Source of the DNA: Welwitschia mirabilis
Taxonomy: Eukaryota > Gnetophyta > Gnetopsida > Welwitschiales
Assembly: GCA_051453625.1 (NCBI GenBank)
Contig: JBOZIK010000001.1
Location: 237,366,247-237,394,660 of the forward strand
DNA length: 28,414 nt
Direction: 5' to 3'
Of this stretch, positions 1-12,204 are shown one piece after another. Made by a program: the position numbers and the translations under genes. Positions within the stretch are counted from its first letter, which is position 1, and each line of letters opens with the position of its first letter. The notes below the pieces were generated by a model. The model worked only from the letters and a program-made list of their open reading frames with translations, ran no database searches and was not told where the DNA came from.

Positions 1-2015
1 GTAGTATATTTCATTAATTTAAATTATTACATAACTAATTGTAGAGTCTTTTCTACATTTTTATAGTAAAATTTAAATTTCTAAAATAAAGGCATATATT
101 AAGAAAACTATGGCTATTAATAATAGATAAAAATTAGTGAAACCGTTTTATTAAGTTTATGATTATGTTATTATTGTTAAAATTTAAAACTGATCATTTT
201 TCTAATGTTTAATAATCTTTAAGAAAATTAGTTGTTATAAATGCAAGAAATAGTAAGCAATTAATTTATATTTATGTAATTAAAAGTTAAATATATAAAA
301 ACTTGAGCATTCTAAGTTGTAGATAATTAAATAAGTTTCCAAACACACCTTAAAGCATTTAAAAATTCAAATTATTTTAAAAGTTATGATCATTTTAGTG
401 TAGTACGATGCGACTACACTTTTTGAAAATCTAATAATTTTGAACCTTAAATAATGACCTAAGAAATAATATTTTTTGAATTAAAGGTAACTTATTCTTG
501 TTTTTTAGGATTATACTATAAGTTTAGTTTATGAAAAACTACTATCATTTTTCTTTACTTCATACTTAATTAATTTTTTTTAATTATGATTTCTTCTTAA
601 AACTCAAAAAATTTATAATTAATGTATTAGATTATAGAAAATTTATTAAATAAAATTATAGATGTAATTTGAGTATATAAAACAAGTTTTAATTAGTATC
701 CTTAAGTGTTATTAGTTAAGAATAAAATTTTTAAATTAGAAATACCTATTTTACATTTTTCTTTTATCTTACTTTGAATATGCATGCTTACTAGGGTTTT
801 CAACTTAGTAATTTAAATAACATAAATAGCCCTTAATGTATCACTTATTTTCTTGAATTATGATATTTTCATATGCATATTGAATAACGAATTATGGCCT
901 TATCTATTTTGCACATAACCATGAAGATTGTCATATGAACATGGAAGAATACTTTTAGAAATGACATTGTTATAGGTATGATCACTTTAAGTACATTATT
1001 AAGATGTTATTTGATACATTTTGAACATTATTATTTTATTTTAAAAAAAGAGGAGAAAATTTTCTTTTATCTAGAATTTCATCACTATAATCTTTAATAT
1101 AAAGATGTTTTAGTATGATTTTTTTAATTTTGTATAATTGATTTTATAAAATGAAACCAATGATAACTAGAATTATTATAGCTAGGTAAATAATGCAATA
1201 AATATTCATATTGGTTATAATTGTATGCATGCATTTATATGGCATATTCATCAAATAGGATTAATTTAAGATAATCTTAATAATAATTATTCCCATACTT
1301 GGTTTTCATCATCAAGGTGAATTGCATCGCATTTTTTTTATAATACCCTTTTAAAAGTGGACTTAATCATTAATTTCTCTTCCTAACCATGTATGAGCTT
1401 TATGTAACTTAATAACCTAAGTCCTTATCATCAATAGAGTATGTTACACTATCCATAGATGTTTTAAAGAGGCAAGGGTTACTATAAGCATGCATCCATC
1501 TTTCATACCTTCTATGACCTATATTAGGAATATATCAATGTGAAAATATAGGCCTATAGAGTTAAGCCGAGCTATGTTTATATAGTTTATAATCTAAAGT
1601 AGAATTGACTCACATCCAAAGGATGGTAAGATATTGAGTTTGAATGCCATTAATAAGAGTTATAATCTCCTATTATATTAGTTAAGTATTATTCTCAAAA
1701 TTATTATTTATAATAAGTTTACATATCATCAACCACATATAAGATATCCTTTATGTGATGAAAAACAAGGAAGAAATAGAGAACACAACCTTATGATATT
1801 GCTATTATTTATAAACCAAAATAATTGCAAAATTAGTTATAGGTAAATATATGATTAAAATATGATTTGTTTTTCTTAGAAAATAAAATGCTAATAAAGC
1901 CAAAAGTAAAATTTAATCCTAGGTTTTGCTATGTCTATTAATTAATAATATTAAATAAGGAAGACAAAAAAAAAACATACTTAATTAGGATAAGAAAGAA
2001 TAGTATGTCAAACAT
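1..2015. other. A+T-rich DNA, no recognisable gene
   Basis: No open reading frame of useful length and no family motif is visible on either strand. The stretch ends just before a primer-binding-site-like sequence, so part of it could be a decayed LTR on the plus strand. I found no matching second LTR in the window, so that stays a guess. Confidence 0.5.
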
Positions 2016-2030
2016 TGGTATCAAAGCTCT
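2016..2030 (+). other. Possible retrotransposon primer-binding site
   Basis: TGGTATCAAAGCTCT matches the common plant LTR-retrotransposon primer site complementary to initiator tRNA-Met (TGGTATCAGAGC) except for one G-to-A change. The sequence before it contains CA ends (TCAAACAT), as expected at an LTR edge. No gag-like protein can be read downstream, so this is a motif match only. Confidence 0.35.
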
Positions 2031-3616
2031 ATTTTAAGTTAAATAATACTTATGTTAAGTACTTATAAATTTATAAGAATATAAATCTAATTATATATTT
2101 AACAACATTTATTTCTAAATAATCATAAGGTTAGTTGTAACTACAATAACCTTAATTATTAGTAACAATAAAGGTAATTATATTTCTCATAATTCCAAAA
2201 TTTGAGTAAAATTAATTATATACTTTGTAATATTAAACTTCAAGATAATTCTAACTCCTAGATAGGCATGAATCTAGTCATATTTTCTAATAGTTATGAA
2301 TTTGATTATATGTATAATATTCCTATTGTCTAAAAAGATATTAGATCATATTATTTTAATCTTAATAATTATAAATATTATAGTAATGATAATCCTTGCA
2401 ACATAATAATATTATAAGTTGATTATATTTGGAATATTTCCAAAGTATTCATAAGGCTAATAATAACCCTAACCCCTAGATGAGTATTATATTAATCATG
2501 TTTATGATAATTTCNNNNNNNNNNNNNNNNNNNNNNNNNNNNNNNNNNNNNNNNNNNNNNNNNNNNNNNNNNNNNNNNNNNNNNNNNNNNNNNNNNNNNN
2601 NNNNNNNNNNNNNNTTTGATTATATATATAATATTCCTATTGTCTAAAAAGATGTTAGATCATATTATTTTAATCTTAATAATTATAAATATTACAGTAA
2701 TGATAATCCTAGCAACATAATAATATTATAAGTTGATTATATTTGGAATATTTCCAAAGTATTCATAAGGCTAATAATAACCCCAACCCCTAGATGAGTA
2801 TTATATTAATCATGTTTATGATAATTTCAAATTTCTAAACAAACCTAGAAGGAGGATAAATTTAAGTCATTAAAGACTCTATTACCTTATAGTGATACAT
2901 AGTAATTACCTAGGAAAATTACAATTATCTTCAGAATTTAGGATAATGATCTTTTATGATCCCTTATAGAGCTTAACTTTTTGTAAGAAACATAAATACA
3001 TAAAAAAATTCCTTACAATTAGATTCCCTTAGAAATAATTAAACCTTTAACTATGTTATTTATCCTAAATTATATTATTACATAACCTTAAAGTAAGATC
3101 CTATATTCATAAATTATATATCTAATAAACCTTATCTATTTAAAATAAAAAAAGAGGATAAAATTTATTATGTACTTTAAGTTATAAATGAGGACCAATC
3201 ACCTCATAATAATAACTAGGTTTTTTCTAATATCATAAAAATATTTCTAAGCTTAACCTTTAATAATATTTATTCTATTTTCAAACATAATCTTAAAAAT
3301 ATTTTCATCTCTTTTAGATGCCTCATCATTACCAATTAAACCATAAGGCAAGATCAATTACATCAATTAATTAACCTCAAGATAATTTACTAGAGAGTTA
3401 AAAACATAATGTTGTAAATCAAGTGCCACTCAACCTTAATCTAGAAGCATTAATAAATGCACTTATGTAGCTCCTATTATAAATAGTAAATCAAGGTTAA
3501 AACTCATAGGTAAATAATGGTGTGAATTAACCCAAGGAACTAAGTATGAAAAAATTAATTTAAGCTTTTACTATAATAAACATAGGCTTTTAGGTGTTTC
3601 TAAAATGTTGTAAAAG
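2031..3616. other. A+T-rich DNA with a gap-flanking duplication
   Basis: No gene is recognisable. A run of 100 N at 2515-2614 separates two near-identical blocks: about 2292-2514 and 2615-2828 differ at only a handful of positions, mostly transitions. The pattern CCTAGATRRGYAT also recurs near 2258, 2477 and 2790, hinting at an older internal repeat. Confidence 0.6.
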
Positions 3617-3896
3617 CCTTAAAAATTTCCTTTAAACTTTTAAGATGTTTCTTCACAAAACACTTTAAAAAAGTTTCTGAGGATTTTTTTATTAAAATCC
3701 CTTAAAAGACCTTTTAAAGTGTTTTTGTAATAAATGCTTCAAATTGCTTTTGATGCATTTTTTTTGTAATAAATGCCTTAAAATCCTTTTGAGATGTTTT
3801 TCTAAATAAATTCCTTAAAAGTCTTTTGAGGCATTTTACCAAATAAACATCTTAAATTTTCTTTTAAAACATTTTATCAAAAAAATACCTCAAAAT
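3617..3896. repeat. Degenerate tandem repeat, unit 37-39 bp
   Basis: About seven head-to-tail units can be lined up. Each begins near CCTTAAAA, continues with CTTTTGAGGCATTTT and ends with AATAAATG or AAATAAAC. Unit lengths of 37, 38 and 39 bp can be counted in the central part (about 3700-3890). Each unit is itself partly self-complementary (CTTAAAA...TTTTGAGG). Units differ from each other by roughly a quarter, so the array is old. Confidence 0.7.
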
Positions 3897-6027
3897 GTTT
3901 ATTAGGATAAAAACATTACATGATTTATGCACTATTTAAAGAGCATTCCATATAATTAATTGCTAGGATTTAAAGGAATAAATTAAAAGCTACTATTCTG
4001 AGAGTAGGAATCTGTAACTTAGTTCTAATGTTTAGATCTCCTTTTCTCATGTCTTTGTTAAGGTATATTGAGTATTCATTACTTAAATTTCTAGGCTTTC
4101 ATTCCATAAAGTAAATTCAAGAAGATTGGTGCTTAGACCAAAATGGAAAAAAAAATTATTAGAAAGACAGGAGGTAGAATCTTTAATAGAATCTTTTGGC
4201 ATGGTACTTAGACTAATAAAATCACTAAATTAGATACATAAAAATTAAAAAAAATGAAATAAATGCTAATTATAACTTGGTATTTCAAATAAGAATGTAC
4301 AAAGTGCACCTCCTCTTAAGACTCTATAAAACTTATAAAATCAAAATCTAGCTTATGTTACACTTGATGTGATAAAACTATATTTTTCACAATTTAACCA
4401 AAAAACTAGGGTACCGTTAGAGCTAGCTATCATATAGATAAAATGCATTGTGTTGTTCAACTCCTAATGTTATACCACCTTACTATGATTGTATGCATTT
4501 CTTGCTCATGTTTCTTCATGTTATGTTTTCTTGCTATGAATTTAATGCACTTGTTACAGTGTGCTAGGATTAAATAAGCCAGAAAAAAGGTAGTCTAGTG
4601 GGTGATAAAATATAAAGCACATTAAATTTTATTGAAAGATTAAGCAACTAGAAATTTTACATAATATGTGTCGCTAGATTAAATAAGCCACTATGAAGGA
4701 ATAAAATAGGAATTTTGTGTAATACGTATAGAAATAGTTTTGAAATTATATGGTATAAAACTTAATGATGTACAAGGAATAACAACCATAACTAGTGTAA
4801 GAAGTTATAAATAAGCCTAAGCTAGTTCATACTTGTAGGATCTTCTCTTTTATAGACATGCAATGTAAATAAAAATAATGAAACATTAATTTTCTATATA
4901 TATCAAGTTGATGAATAAAATAATAAAAAGTCATAACGAACATTCTCAACTCTTATAATGTAATGGATAAATGAAGCATAACATCAAAAAAAAAAAAAGA
5001 GCTTTGTAAAGAGATTCATGAGGTAGCCATACTGTAGATATACGAAACACTGACATCTAATATTATTAACAATATCATTAAGCTTTCTTGATAAATCATT
5101 TTTAAATTACTACAAAACAAATTGATAAAACAAAAATCATGTAAGTAATAAACTCATCAGAAGTAAAATGGATTTTCATATAGATTGTAACTGCATAACA
5201 AGTTATAAACCATAACATAAAGTCTTAAGTTGTGTAAAATAACTGAATAATACATAGCCTAGCTAAACTAGAATGGCTAATTAACCACCACTGACTTAGA
5301 GGAGAATAAGGAATAAATGTGGATTAAATCAATATAGTTTTTGGCTAAAGAAAGTTAATAAATTGGCTTGATAGAAAGGCAAAGGTTATCTGATGATGTA
5401 TACTAGAGAAATAAAGTTATGTTAAAATAGAGCCAATCCAATATGTACCGAAACTTCAAGGAATTAAAACAGCAAAGAACTAACTTTCAAATTTATGGCA
5501 CTATATACTAAAAGCATAAATAAAGCAAAATATAGTAGACATGAATGAAAAAGTGAAATAATAATCAAATGATACTAACATATTTATAGCATAGACATTC
5601 ATCTATTTAATTTCCTAGAGTTCTACTTAAGATTTTTATCCAAACAAATGAAAAGAATGCAATGACTTACTTGGTTAAGAATTTGATCAATTGATAGCAC
5701 TCTAATAGTTTTTACAATACGTCTACTTTCACTAATTTTCCTAAATAAATAAAGGCATCTTTACCCTTTTTTAAAAGATTAACACTAACACTATTAATGT
5801 TTTCACTACTTTGTGGCAATGTTTTTGGTAATGCATTACCTCCATCATCCTGTGAGAGCATCAACAATTTCTATGATTCATTGAACATATTCATGAGGAA
5901 AATAACCTACGAATAATGACTAGAAATCTAGGAATACATTGGGTTCAAAAAAAAAGAATATGCAATTGAATTTGATATTTAACCAAAGTTATCAAGCTAC
6001 AAGAAACATTAGATATATGGGCTTAAC
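3897..6027. other. A+T-rich DNA, no recognisable gene
   Basis: No coding family is visible. The short phrase GCTAG(GA)TTAAATAAGCCA occurs twice, near 4563 and 4673, followed in both cases by a similar AATTTTRYRTAATAYGT phrase, which suggests a decayed local duplication of about 110 bp. A poly-A run lies near 4986-4998. Confidence 0.4.
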
Positions 6028-6306
6028 ATTGAGATTCTAGAAGATGGATCTAACATTGTTACTATTTACAAGCCTAGTTCTATTCTAGTTTATCCCTATG
6101 GGTAGTACTGAAAGAATATAGTGGTTGATATTATATAAGCAAAGTGTGGTTTAGTTTCACTATTTCCTATAAATCACCTAGATAGACTTGTATCTAGGCT
6201 TATTATCTTTGTTAAAAATTCATCTCAAGATGATCATTTTAAGGAGGAGATTTTTGCTGAAAAAGTATAAAAAGAGTACATTGTAAACATCATAGGCATT
6301 TTTCTC
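6028..6306 (+). pseudogene. RNA pseudouridine synthase (RluA-type) fragment
   Basis: In one frame this stretch reads as about 93 residues resembling the central part of a plant RNA pseudouridine synthase of the RluA superfamily, enzymes that isomerise uridine to pseudouridine in RNA. Visible landmarks are IYKPSSILVYPYG, then a KN-VVDII segment, then LFPINHLDRLVSRLIIF, which corresponds to the catalytic HRLD motif. The Asp codon is at 6181-6183 and the motif's Arg is replaced by His. The C-terminal part ends with KEYIVNIIGIF. Four in-frame stops (6103, 6109, 6136, 6268) all fall where family members have Gln or Arg, so each can come from one C-to-T change. No start, no N-terminal S4-like part and no C-terminus are found: this is a broken fragment. 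It faces the helicase remnant on the opposite strand. The family call is from remembered motifs. Confidence 0.75.
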
Positions 6307-6339
6307 AAAAAAAGGATTAGAAAAGTCATCATCCTACCA

Positions 6340-7331
6340 ATCCAACCATTCTTACTTAACTGATTAATGATGATATGCCATGTCATGATTTTGTAGATAA
6401 AAGTTCAAAATTTCCAAAAATGAAGAGTTCCAACCTAACCCTTGTTAGAGCAACACAGATTCAATTTATATTCCCTAAGAAACCAATAGACTCTATGGAT
6501 GGAAAATGCTTAAGATGTGATGATTTCTCTACACTTGTCCTATTTCAAATCAGTGATAGAATTATAATGACATTCTCGTCTGCTTAAAATTCATACATAC
6601 TACTTACTTTAAGGATATCTCCATTGTTGTTATTGGTTTTTGGTTTTTGACTAGTAATGGGAGACTCTTTTAGAAAGTGCTAATGAAATGTTTTGCTAAT
6701 ATCATGAATCTAATTTTTGTACATGCTAAGAATCATTATGTTTTTTAAGGAGTAGTCATGATTGTTAAGCATATAGAGTGTAAGCTAAATCATCAAAGTA
6801 ACCTTACCCATGTTAATTTTACTTTCAAATTTATTTGTAGATTGTTTTACATATATGTGATCAATGAAGAAGACACTGTGTTTCACTCCTCTTACCTTAT
6901 CTAATTCATGAATGGATTAGTTATTATAAACAAATGGATAGAATATCTTGGAAAGGAAGGCTATTGTAGAAGTCATTATTCTTTGAAACTATAGGCTTTT
7001 ATACTCAATACCATTTATTGTGAGTCTTTTAAACATGGAAACATCCAAGTGATGTTTTGGAGCCAAATGTGGGGTATTAATGAAAGAAAATGTTGTTTGT
7101 GATATTCAATAAGAATAAGATTCTTGATACAAGGATTTACACAAACTAGTAGTTGAGCTTCAAAAACTTCTGTTGCTTCTTCCACTATCATGACTATAGG
7201 TTTTAGAGAGAAAAAGAAGTTAAAATTCATTGTTGCAATAATGGTAGTCATTCCTAAAACCTTTAGGAGGCCTAAAACATATCTTTGAATTTTCATTTTA
7301 ACTTCAACTATTTGTTGACACATAGAGTCAT
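6340..7331 (-). pseudogene. ZNFX1-like SF1 RNA helicase fragment, C-terminal copy
   Basis: Read on the minus strand this resembles the helicase core of NFX1-type zinc-finger protein 1 (ZNFX1)-like SF1 helicases, RNA-binding ATPases of the UPF1 group. In order: VLGMTTIIA (the family's GMTT motif); IVEEATEVFEA, the motif II / Walker B region at 7171-7185; LILIEYHKQH, the GDHKQL-like motif III with Gly-Asp changed; a segment near 6780-6960 matching the HRM...VRGVKHSVFFIDH region; and, after frame changes, ENVIIILSL and ICVALTRVR (6428-6460), which is helicase motif VI, then IFGNFELL. Several stops and at least two frameshifts make it non-functional. Its 6775-7331 part is repeated after the N run at 7668-8224. 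No zinc-finger repeats are visible. Confidence 0.75.
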
Positions 7332-7667
7332 NNNNNNNNNNNNNNNNNNNNNNNNNNNNNNNNNNNNNNNNNNNNNNNNNNNNNNNNNNNNNNNNNNNNN
7401 NNNNNNNNNNNNNNNNNNNNNNNNNNNNNNNNNNNNNNNNNNNNNNNNNNNNNNNNNNNNNNNNNNNNNNNNNNNNNNNNNNNNNNNNNNNNNNNNNNNN
7501 NNNNNNNNNNNNNNNNNNNNNNNNNNNNNNNNNNNNNNNNNNNNNNNNNNNNNNNNNNNNNNNNNNNNNNNNNNNNNNNNNNNNNNNNNNNNNNNNNNNN
7601 NNNNNNNNNNNNNNNNNNNNNNNNNNNNNNNNNNNNNNNNNNNNNNNNNNNNNNNNNNNNNNNNNNN

Positions 7668-8390
7668 AGAGTGTAAGATAAATCATCAAAGTAACCTTAC
7701 CAATGTTAATTTTACTTTCAAATTTATTTGTAGATTGTTTTTCATATAAGTGATCAATGAAGAAGACACTGTGTTTCACTCCTCTTACCTTATCCAATTC
7801 ATGAATGGAGTGGTTATTATAAATAGATGGATAGAATATCTTGGAAAGGAAGGCTATTGTAGAAGTCATTATTCTTTAAAACTATAGGTTTTTATACTCA
7901 ATACCATTTATTGTAAGTCTTTTAAACATGGAAACATCCAAGTGATGTTTTGGAGCCAAATGTGGAGTATTAATGAAAGAAAATGTTGTTTGTAATATTC
8001 AATATGGATAAGATGCTTGATACAAGGATTTATGCAAACTAGTAGTTGAGCTTCAAAAACTTCTATTGCTTCTTCCACCATCATGACTATAGGTTTTAGA
8101 GAGAAAAAGAAGTTAAAATTCCTTGTTGCAATAATGGTAGTCATTCCTAGAACCTTTAGGAGGCCTAAAACATATCTTTGAATTTTCATTTTTACTTCAA
8201 CTATTTGTTGACACATAGAGTCATATCTAAAGGCTAGTTTTTTGAATTCATTTTGATCATAGTTATTTATTTTAGATAACCAGTGGCTATTATAACATTA
8301 ATTTTAATGGAAGAATTAAGTTCCACAAATCACTTAGTTCATTTCTATTAAGGAAGAATGCAATGATGTATGGATCATCGACTACATCTT
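7668..8390 (-). pseudogene. ZNFX1-like SF1 RNA helicase fragment, N-terminal copy
   Basis: This block repeats 6775-7331 with a few per cent difference and then continues further toward the helicase N-terminus. New in this copy are ELSDLWN near 8320-8345, HWLSKINNYDQNEFKKLAF (about 8230-8290) and RYDSMCQQIVEVK, which resemble the linker before the GMTT motif in ZNFX1-like proteins. Motif II reads IVMMVEEAIEVFEA with VEEA at about 8064-8078. The open stretch ending at 7908 stops where the first copy also stops (LKDSQ / LKDLQ), so the stop is shared. One original pseudogene of about 1.5 kb probably lies here, split and doubled by the assembly gap 7332-7667. Confidence 0.72.
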
Positions 8391-11300
8391 TCACCATATG
8401 GAACTCCATGATTGTTCTTCTTCAAAGCTTTTTGTTTTAGTCCAAAAAGAGTACATTGTAAATTCATCTTCCAGCAATTATGAGTACTCTATTTTTTACC
8501 TAAGAAATTGAATCAAAACTCAATTTTTTCACATATCTGATGAATAGCTGTGAAAGAGTATTTATTTCTTTGGAATAACTTTAATTTTAGATCCACATGT
8601 CCTTTTAACTTACTTAATGTTTACATGATTGAATGCATGATTAAACATAAATGCATAGAATTTGAATTGCTTGATCAAAGTTTCATAGAAGTATTTTCAT
8701 GTACACTATCTATCAAGCATTAAAATTTGTAACATCTCCATGTACATGTATTTATTTTTGTATCTTTACTTGATTTTTAGTTTAATGTGTGGCTCTCACT
8801 TGTGTTTTTATTCACTCTATTTGGATTCACATTTTGATAAAGTATTTAATACTTTAAGTAAGTGCTCTTTTCACTCATTCTTTGATATTTTTCTTAGTAT
8901 CCTTAATAATTTGTGACCAAAGCTCTTGTATATTAACTTTTGAGTTTAGAAACCCCTCCTTTTATAGTAGAATCTCCAATAATAGATATAGATTAGCAAT
9001 ATAATCTCGTACATGGAGAAAATATAAAAAATTATGACTTTACTAGAAACAAATATAGAAAATAAGGGAACTCAAAAATGATTAGGTAAAATGAACATCT
9101 TACATTTTTACAAAGCAAGACAATCACTTAGTTAGGAAATAAATAGGATGCACGAATTTGGTCATAAAAACTTTTACTTAGTCATGTGTATGGACTATTT
9201 TATTGATGAAATTATTACATCATTATGTCAAGGGAAAACATTCTATTATTTTCCCCTTTTTTTATGATAGCACCTTATGGAATAAACTATATAGAAAGGA
9301 GAGTCCTTACTATTTTGGTAATAGGTTTAGAAATCATATTAAATACCATATTTTAGAAAGACATTGCTTTCCATACTTGTTTATTTTGATAATAGTAAAA
9401 TTTTTTTTAACTTAGTGAGATTAGAATTTTAATTTCCTTTTTATCTGTTTAATTTTTTTCATGTAATTATTTAAAAGACAAAATGTTCCATACAATTTTC
9501 GTGTAAGAAATGAAAATTAACTTTGTTTAAAAACTTGCACTTTAATGTGAATATGCTACATTAATTAAGCATTGTTTATGTGTTTTTGTTTAGAAATTAG
9601 GCCTCAGCTAGGTTAGGACATCCCATCAATTCCATGAAAAAGATGAAAGTCACAAATTCAAAAGTTTGAAAATAAAAGGCTTCAAATTTATAAAGTACCA
9701 GTTTGACAAGGTGCGACTCTGACTGAGGATAATTTAAACTTATTAGTTCTTGTCCATTGACAAGCTCCAATAAGAATGAATCAAAGTTCTATACATTACT
9801 TTTTTAATTTAACATTTTTAATTCATTGAATCTGGCATTAACATATATCACATTTTGATGAAGATTAAAATTTTAAAAATAAAGCATTTCTAAAAATAGT
9901 TCTTAATACAAAGAATAATTTCATCATTAGCAATCCTGATAGGTTGAGGCTAATGAGATGGATAATTATATGGTTCTAAATGAAATCAATGAAAAAAATA
10001 AAAGGAACATACTTAGGATTGTTATGATGTGAATTTATGCAATATTTAAGTTGATTAGGTAAGCTTATAAGTCAAATAACTTATAGAAAAACACATGCTA
10101 GTATAATTAAGAGTTCACCCAAATTTCATAATCCAATGAAGGCATTAGGCTTAGATTTAGATAATTGATTTCCATAGGTATTTTTATTCTTTTATCTTAT
10201 AAAAACTAAAAGGAAGGAAACAAGTAAATGCAATGCAAGATGAATGAATATGAAATGTAGTGGATGGAAATGAAAATGTATTCTACTTAGATCCTAGTCC
10301 TTCTATCACAAGAACTACATTCTCTATAACTTATATCAATTAAGAAGAGTATCCACTAGTCCTTAACCAACATAAACTAGATCTATCCAAGTAAAATAAG
10401 AAATGCAATATGAAATGAATTAGAAAATCAATACAAATCTACTACTAACTAAGATCAACCTTAACAAAGATTGCCCTTATANNNNNNNNNNNNNNNNNNN
10501 NNNNNNNNNNNNNNNNNNNNNNNNNNNNNNNNNNNNNNNNNNNNNNNNNNNNNNNNNNNNNNNNNNNNNNNNNNNNNNNNNNNNNNNNNNNNNNNNNNNN
10601 NNNNNNNNNNNNNNNNNNNNNNNNNNNNNNNNNNNNNNNNNNNNNNNNNNNNNNNNNNNNNNNNNNNNNNNNNNNNNNNNNNNNNNNNNNNNNNNNNNNN
10701 NNNNNNNNNNNNNNNNNNNNNNNNNNNNNNNNNNNNNNNNNNNNNNNNNNNNNNNNNNNNNNNNNNNNNNNNNNNNNNNNNNNNNNNNNNNNNNNNNNNN
10801 NNNNNNNNNNNNNNNNNNNNNNNNNNNNNNNNNNNNNNNNNNNNNNNNNNNNNNNNNNNNNNNNNNNNNNNNNNNNNNNNNNNNNNNNNNNNNNNNNNNN
10901 NNNNNNNNNNNNNNNNNNNNNNNNNNNNNNNNNNNNNNNNNNNNNNNNNNNNNNNNNNNNNNNNNNNNNNNNNNNNNNNNNNNNNNNNNNNTCTACTTAG
11001 ATACTATTCCTTCTATCATAATAACTACCTTCTCTATAACTTATATCAATTAAGAAGAGTATCCACTAGTCCTTAACCAATATAAACTATGAGATCTATT
11101 CGAGTAAAATAAGAAATGCAATATGAAATGAATTGGAAAATCAATACAAATCTACTACTAACTAAGATCAACCTTAATAGAGATTGCCCTTATAATCTAG
11201 ATAAATCACAAAGTTCTTATAAATAACTATGATCAATATAAACCATAAGGGAAATTTATATAATTGGAATTAAAAGAGAAATTATATAAATCCAAAGAGT

Positions 11301-11583
11301 GTTTAAAACATAACATCCACTTACAATATAATAACAGCACCTTAATGGAATAAACTTAGCCTAGCACCAATAAGACTCCTTTCTATAGCTCTATCAGATA
11401 CAAAATATGGACTAGAAATAAAGGAAGGAAAGGGTATTTATAGTTTTTCATTTGAGGTTCTAGAAGAAAAACTCTAAAGGTAGGAAACAAAAACTCTAAC
11501 AACCCACGTGGATCACTTAATTCCATTTACAAAGATATTTCTTCTAAACATGTAAAAATAGCTATCGCCCCACTTTTCATTAG
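8391..11583. other. A+T-rich DNA, no recognisable gene; large gap
   Basis: I recognise no gene. Around 8428-8462 a short plus-strand stretch reads VQKEYIVN and shares 19 identical bases with the pseudouridine synthase fragment. A 70-codon open frame at 9203-9415 has no family features. A run of 510 N lies at 10482-10991; its flanks repeat each other (about 10274-10481 and 10992-11205). The phrase GGGTATTTATAG near 11433 is TATA-like, but nothing downstream supports a gene. Confidence 0.45.
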
Positions 11584-11840
11584 GACAACATAGGAGATAA
11601 TCCCATGTGCCACCTATCTCCATGTGCTCCATGTGCTACTATTAGCTCCACAACTTTTCTGTCCATGTTTAGTAGTGTGTCATCCTACCTATTATGGGGA
11701 CGACATAGGGGATTATGTCATGTACCACATCTCTCCATGTGCTCCATGTGCTACTGTTAACCTCACAGCCTTTGTTCATGTTAGGAGGGTTATCATCCTT
11801 ATTGTCATTGGAATGATGAAGGGGACGATGGTCTTCCTTT
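11584..11840. repeat. Direct repeat with 115-bp period
   Basis: 11584-11667 and 11699-11780 are similar head-to-tail copies sharing an exact CTCCATGTGCTCCATGTG core followed by CTACTRTTA. A shorter third relative of the motif GTCATCC...TATT...GGAATGA follows near 11788-11830. Base composition is clearly less A+T-rich than the surroundings. A 101-codon open frame crosses both copies (11624-11929), but it simply reads through the repeat and has no recognisable domain. Confidence 0.6.
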
Positions 11841-12199
11841 GCCTTAATCTCAAAGGTAAGTCAGTCATTTACATCATAAAGTCATTATTTAAAATATGTA
11901 GTATCAAAATAGGTCTGAGAAACTATTAAAAATGCTAAGGATTACATGTTTTACTGATCATCCTATTAGATCATCATAGCTATTAGTATTGCATTAAAAC
12001 CTATGTGAATGTCTTACAAACTTACTCAAAATACACCATCAAATTTCTACAAATTGGCATCATAATGTAGCTCCTTACTTAGCCTTGTTAGTCCCTAACA
12101 AAGCAAGTAATCAACTAGATTACGAGCCAATTTGATTAAGATAAAACTAGCATTTGAAAGAATGTAAATTAAGTTTATCAAATCATGTAAAAAATGATC
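11841..12199. other. Left flank of the copia element
   Basis: No gene is recognised. Before the insertion this DNA was continuous with the sequence that now starts at 22288. Confidence 0.5.
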
Positions 12200-12204
12200 T
12201 CATC
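12200..12204. repeat. Target-site duplication, left copy
   Basis: TCATC directly abuts the left LTR end (TGAT..., 12205). The identical five bases follow the right LTR end at 22283-22287. Five-base duplications are the rule for Ty1/copia and Ty3/gypsy integrases. Confidence 0.88.

Noticed and set aside
6375-6587. 70-codon plus-strand open frame
   Set aside because: It lies antisense to the helicase motif VI region, which explains the sequence better.
7015-7869. 284-codon minus-strand open frame
   Set aside because: More than a third of it is N. Its two ends are real helicase segments but come from different versions of the duplicated block, so the joined frame is not a protein.
10471-11076. 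201-codon plus-strand open frame
   Set aside because: Almost entirely N; only about 30 real codons, with no features.
11624-11929. 101-codon plus-strand open frame
   Set aside because: It reads through a 115-bp direct repeat and has no domain, codon pattern or neighbouring gene signal.
12061-12115. Short inverted repeat TTGTTAG...CTAACAA as a terminator or element end
   Set aside because: Only seven base pairs in A+T-rich DNA, without supporting context.
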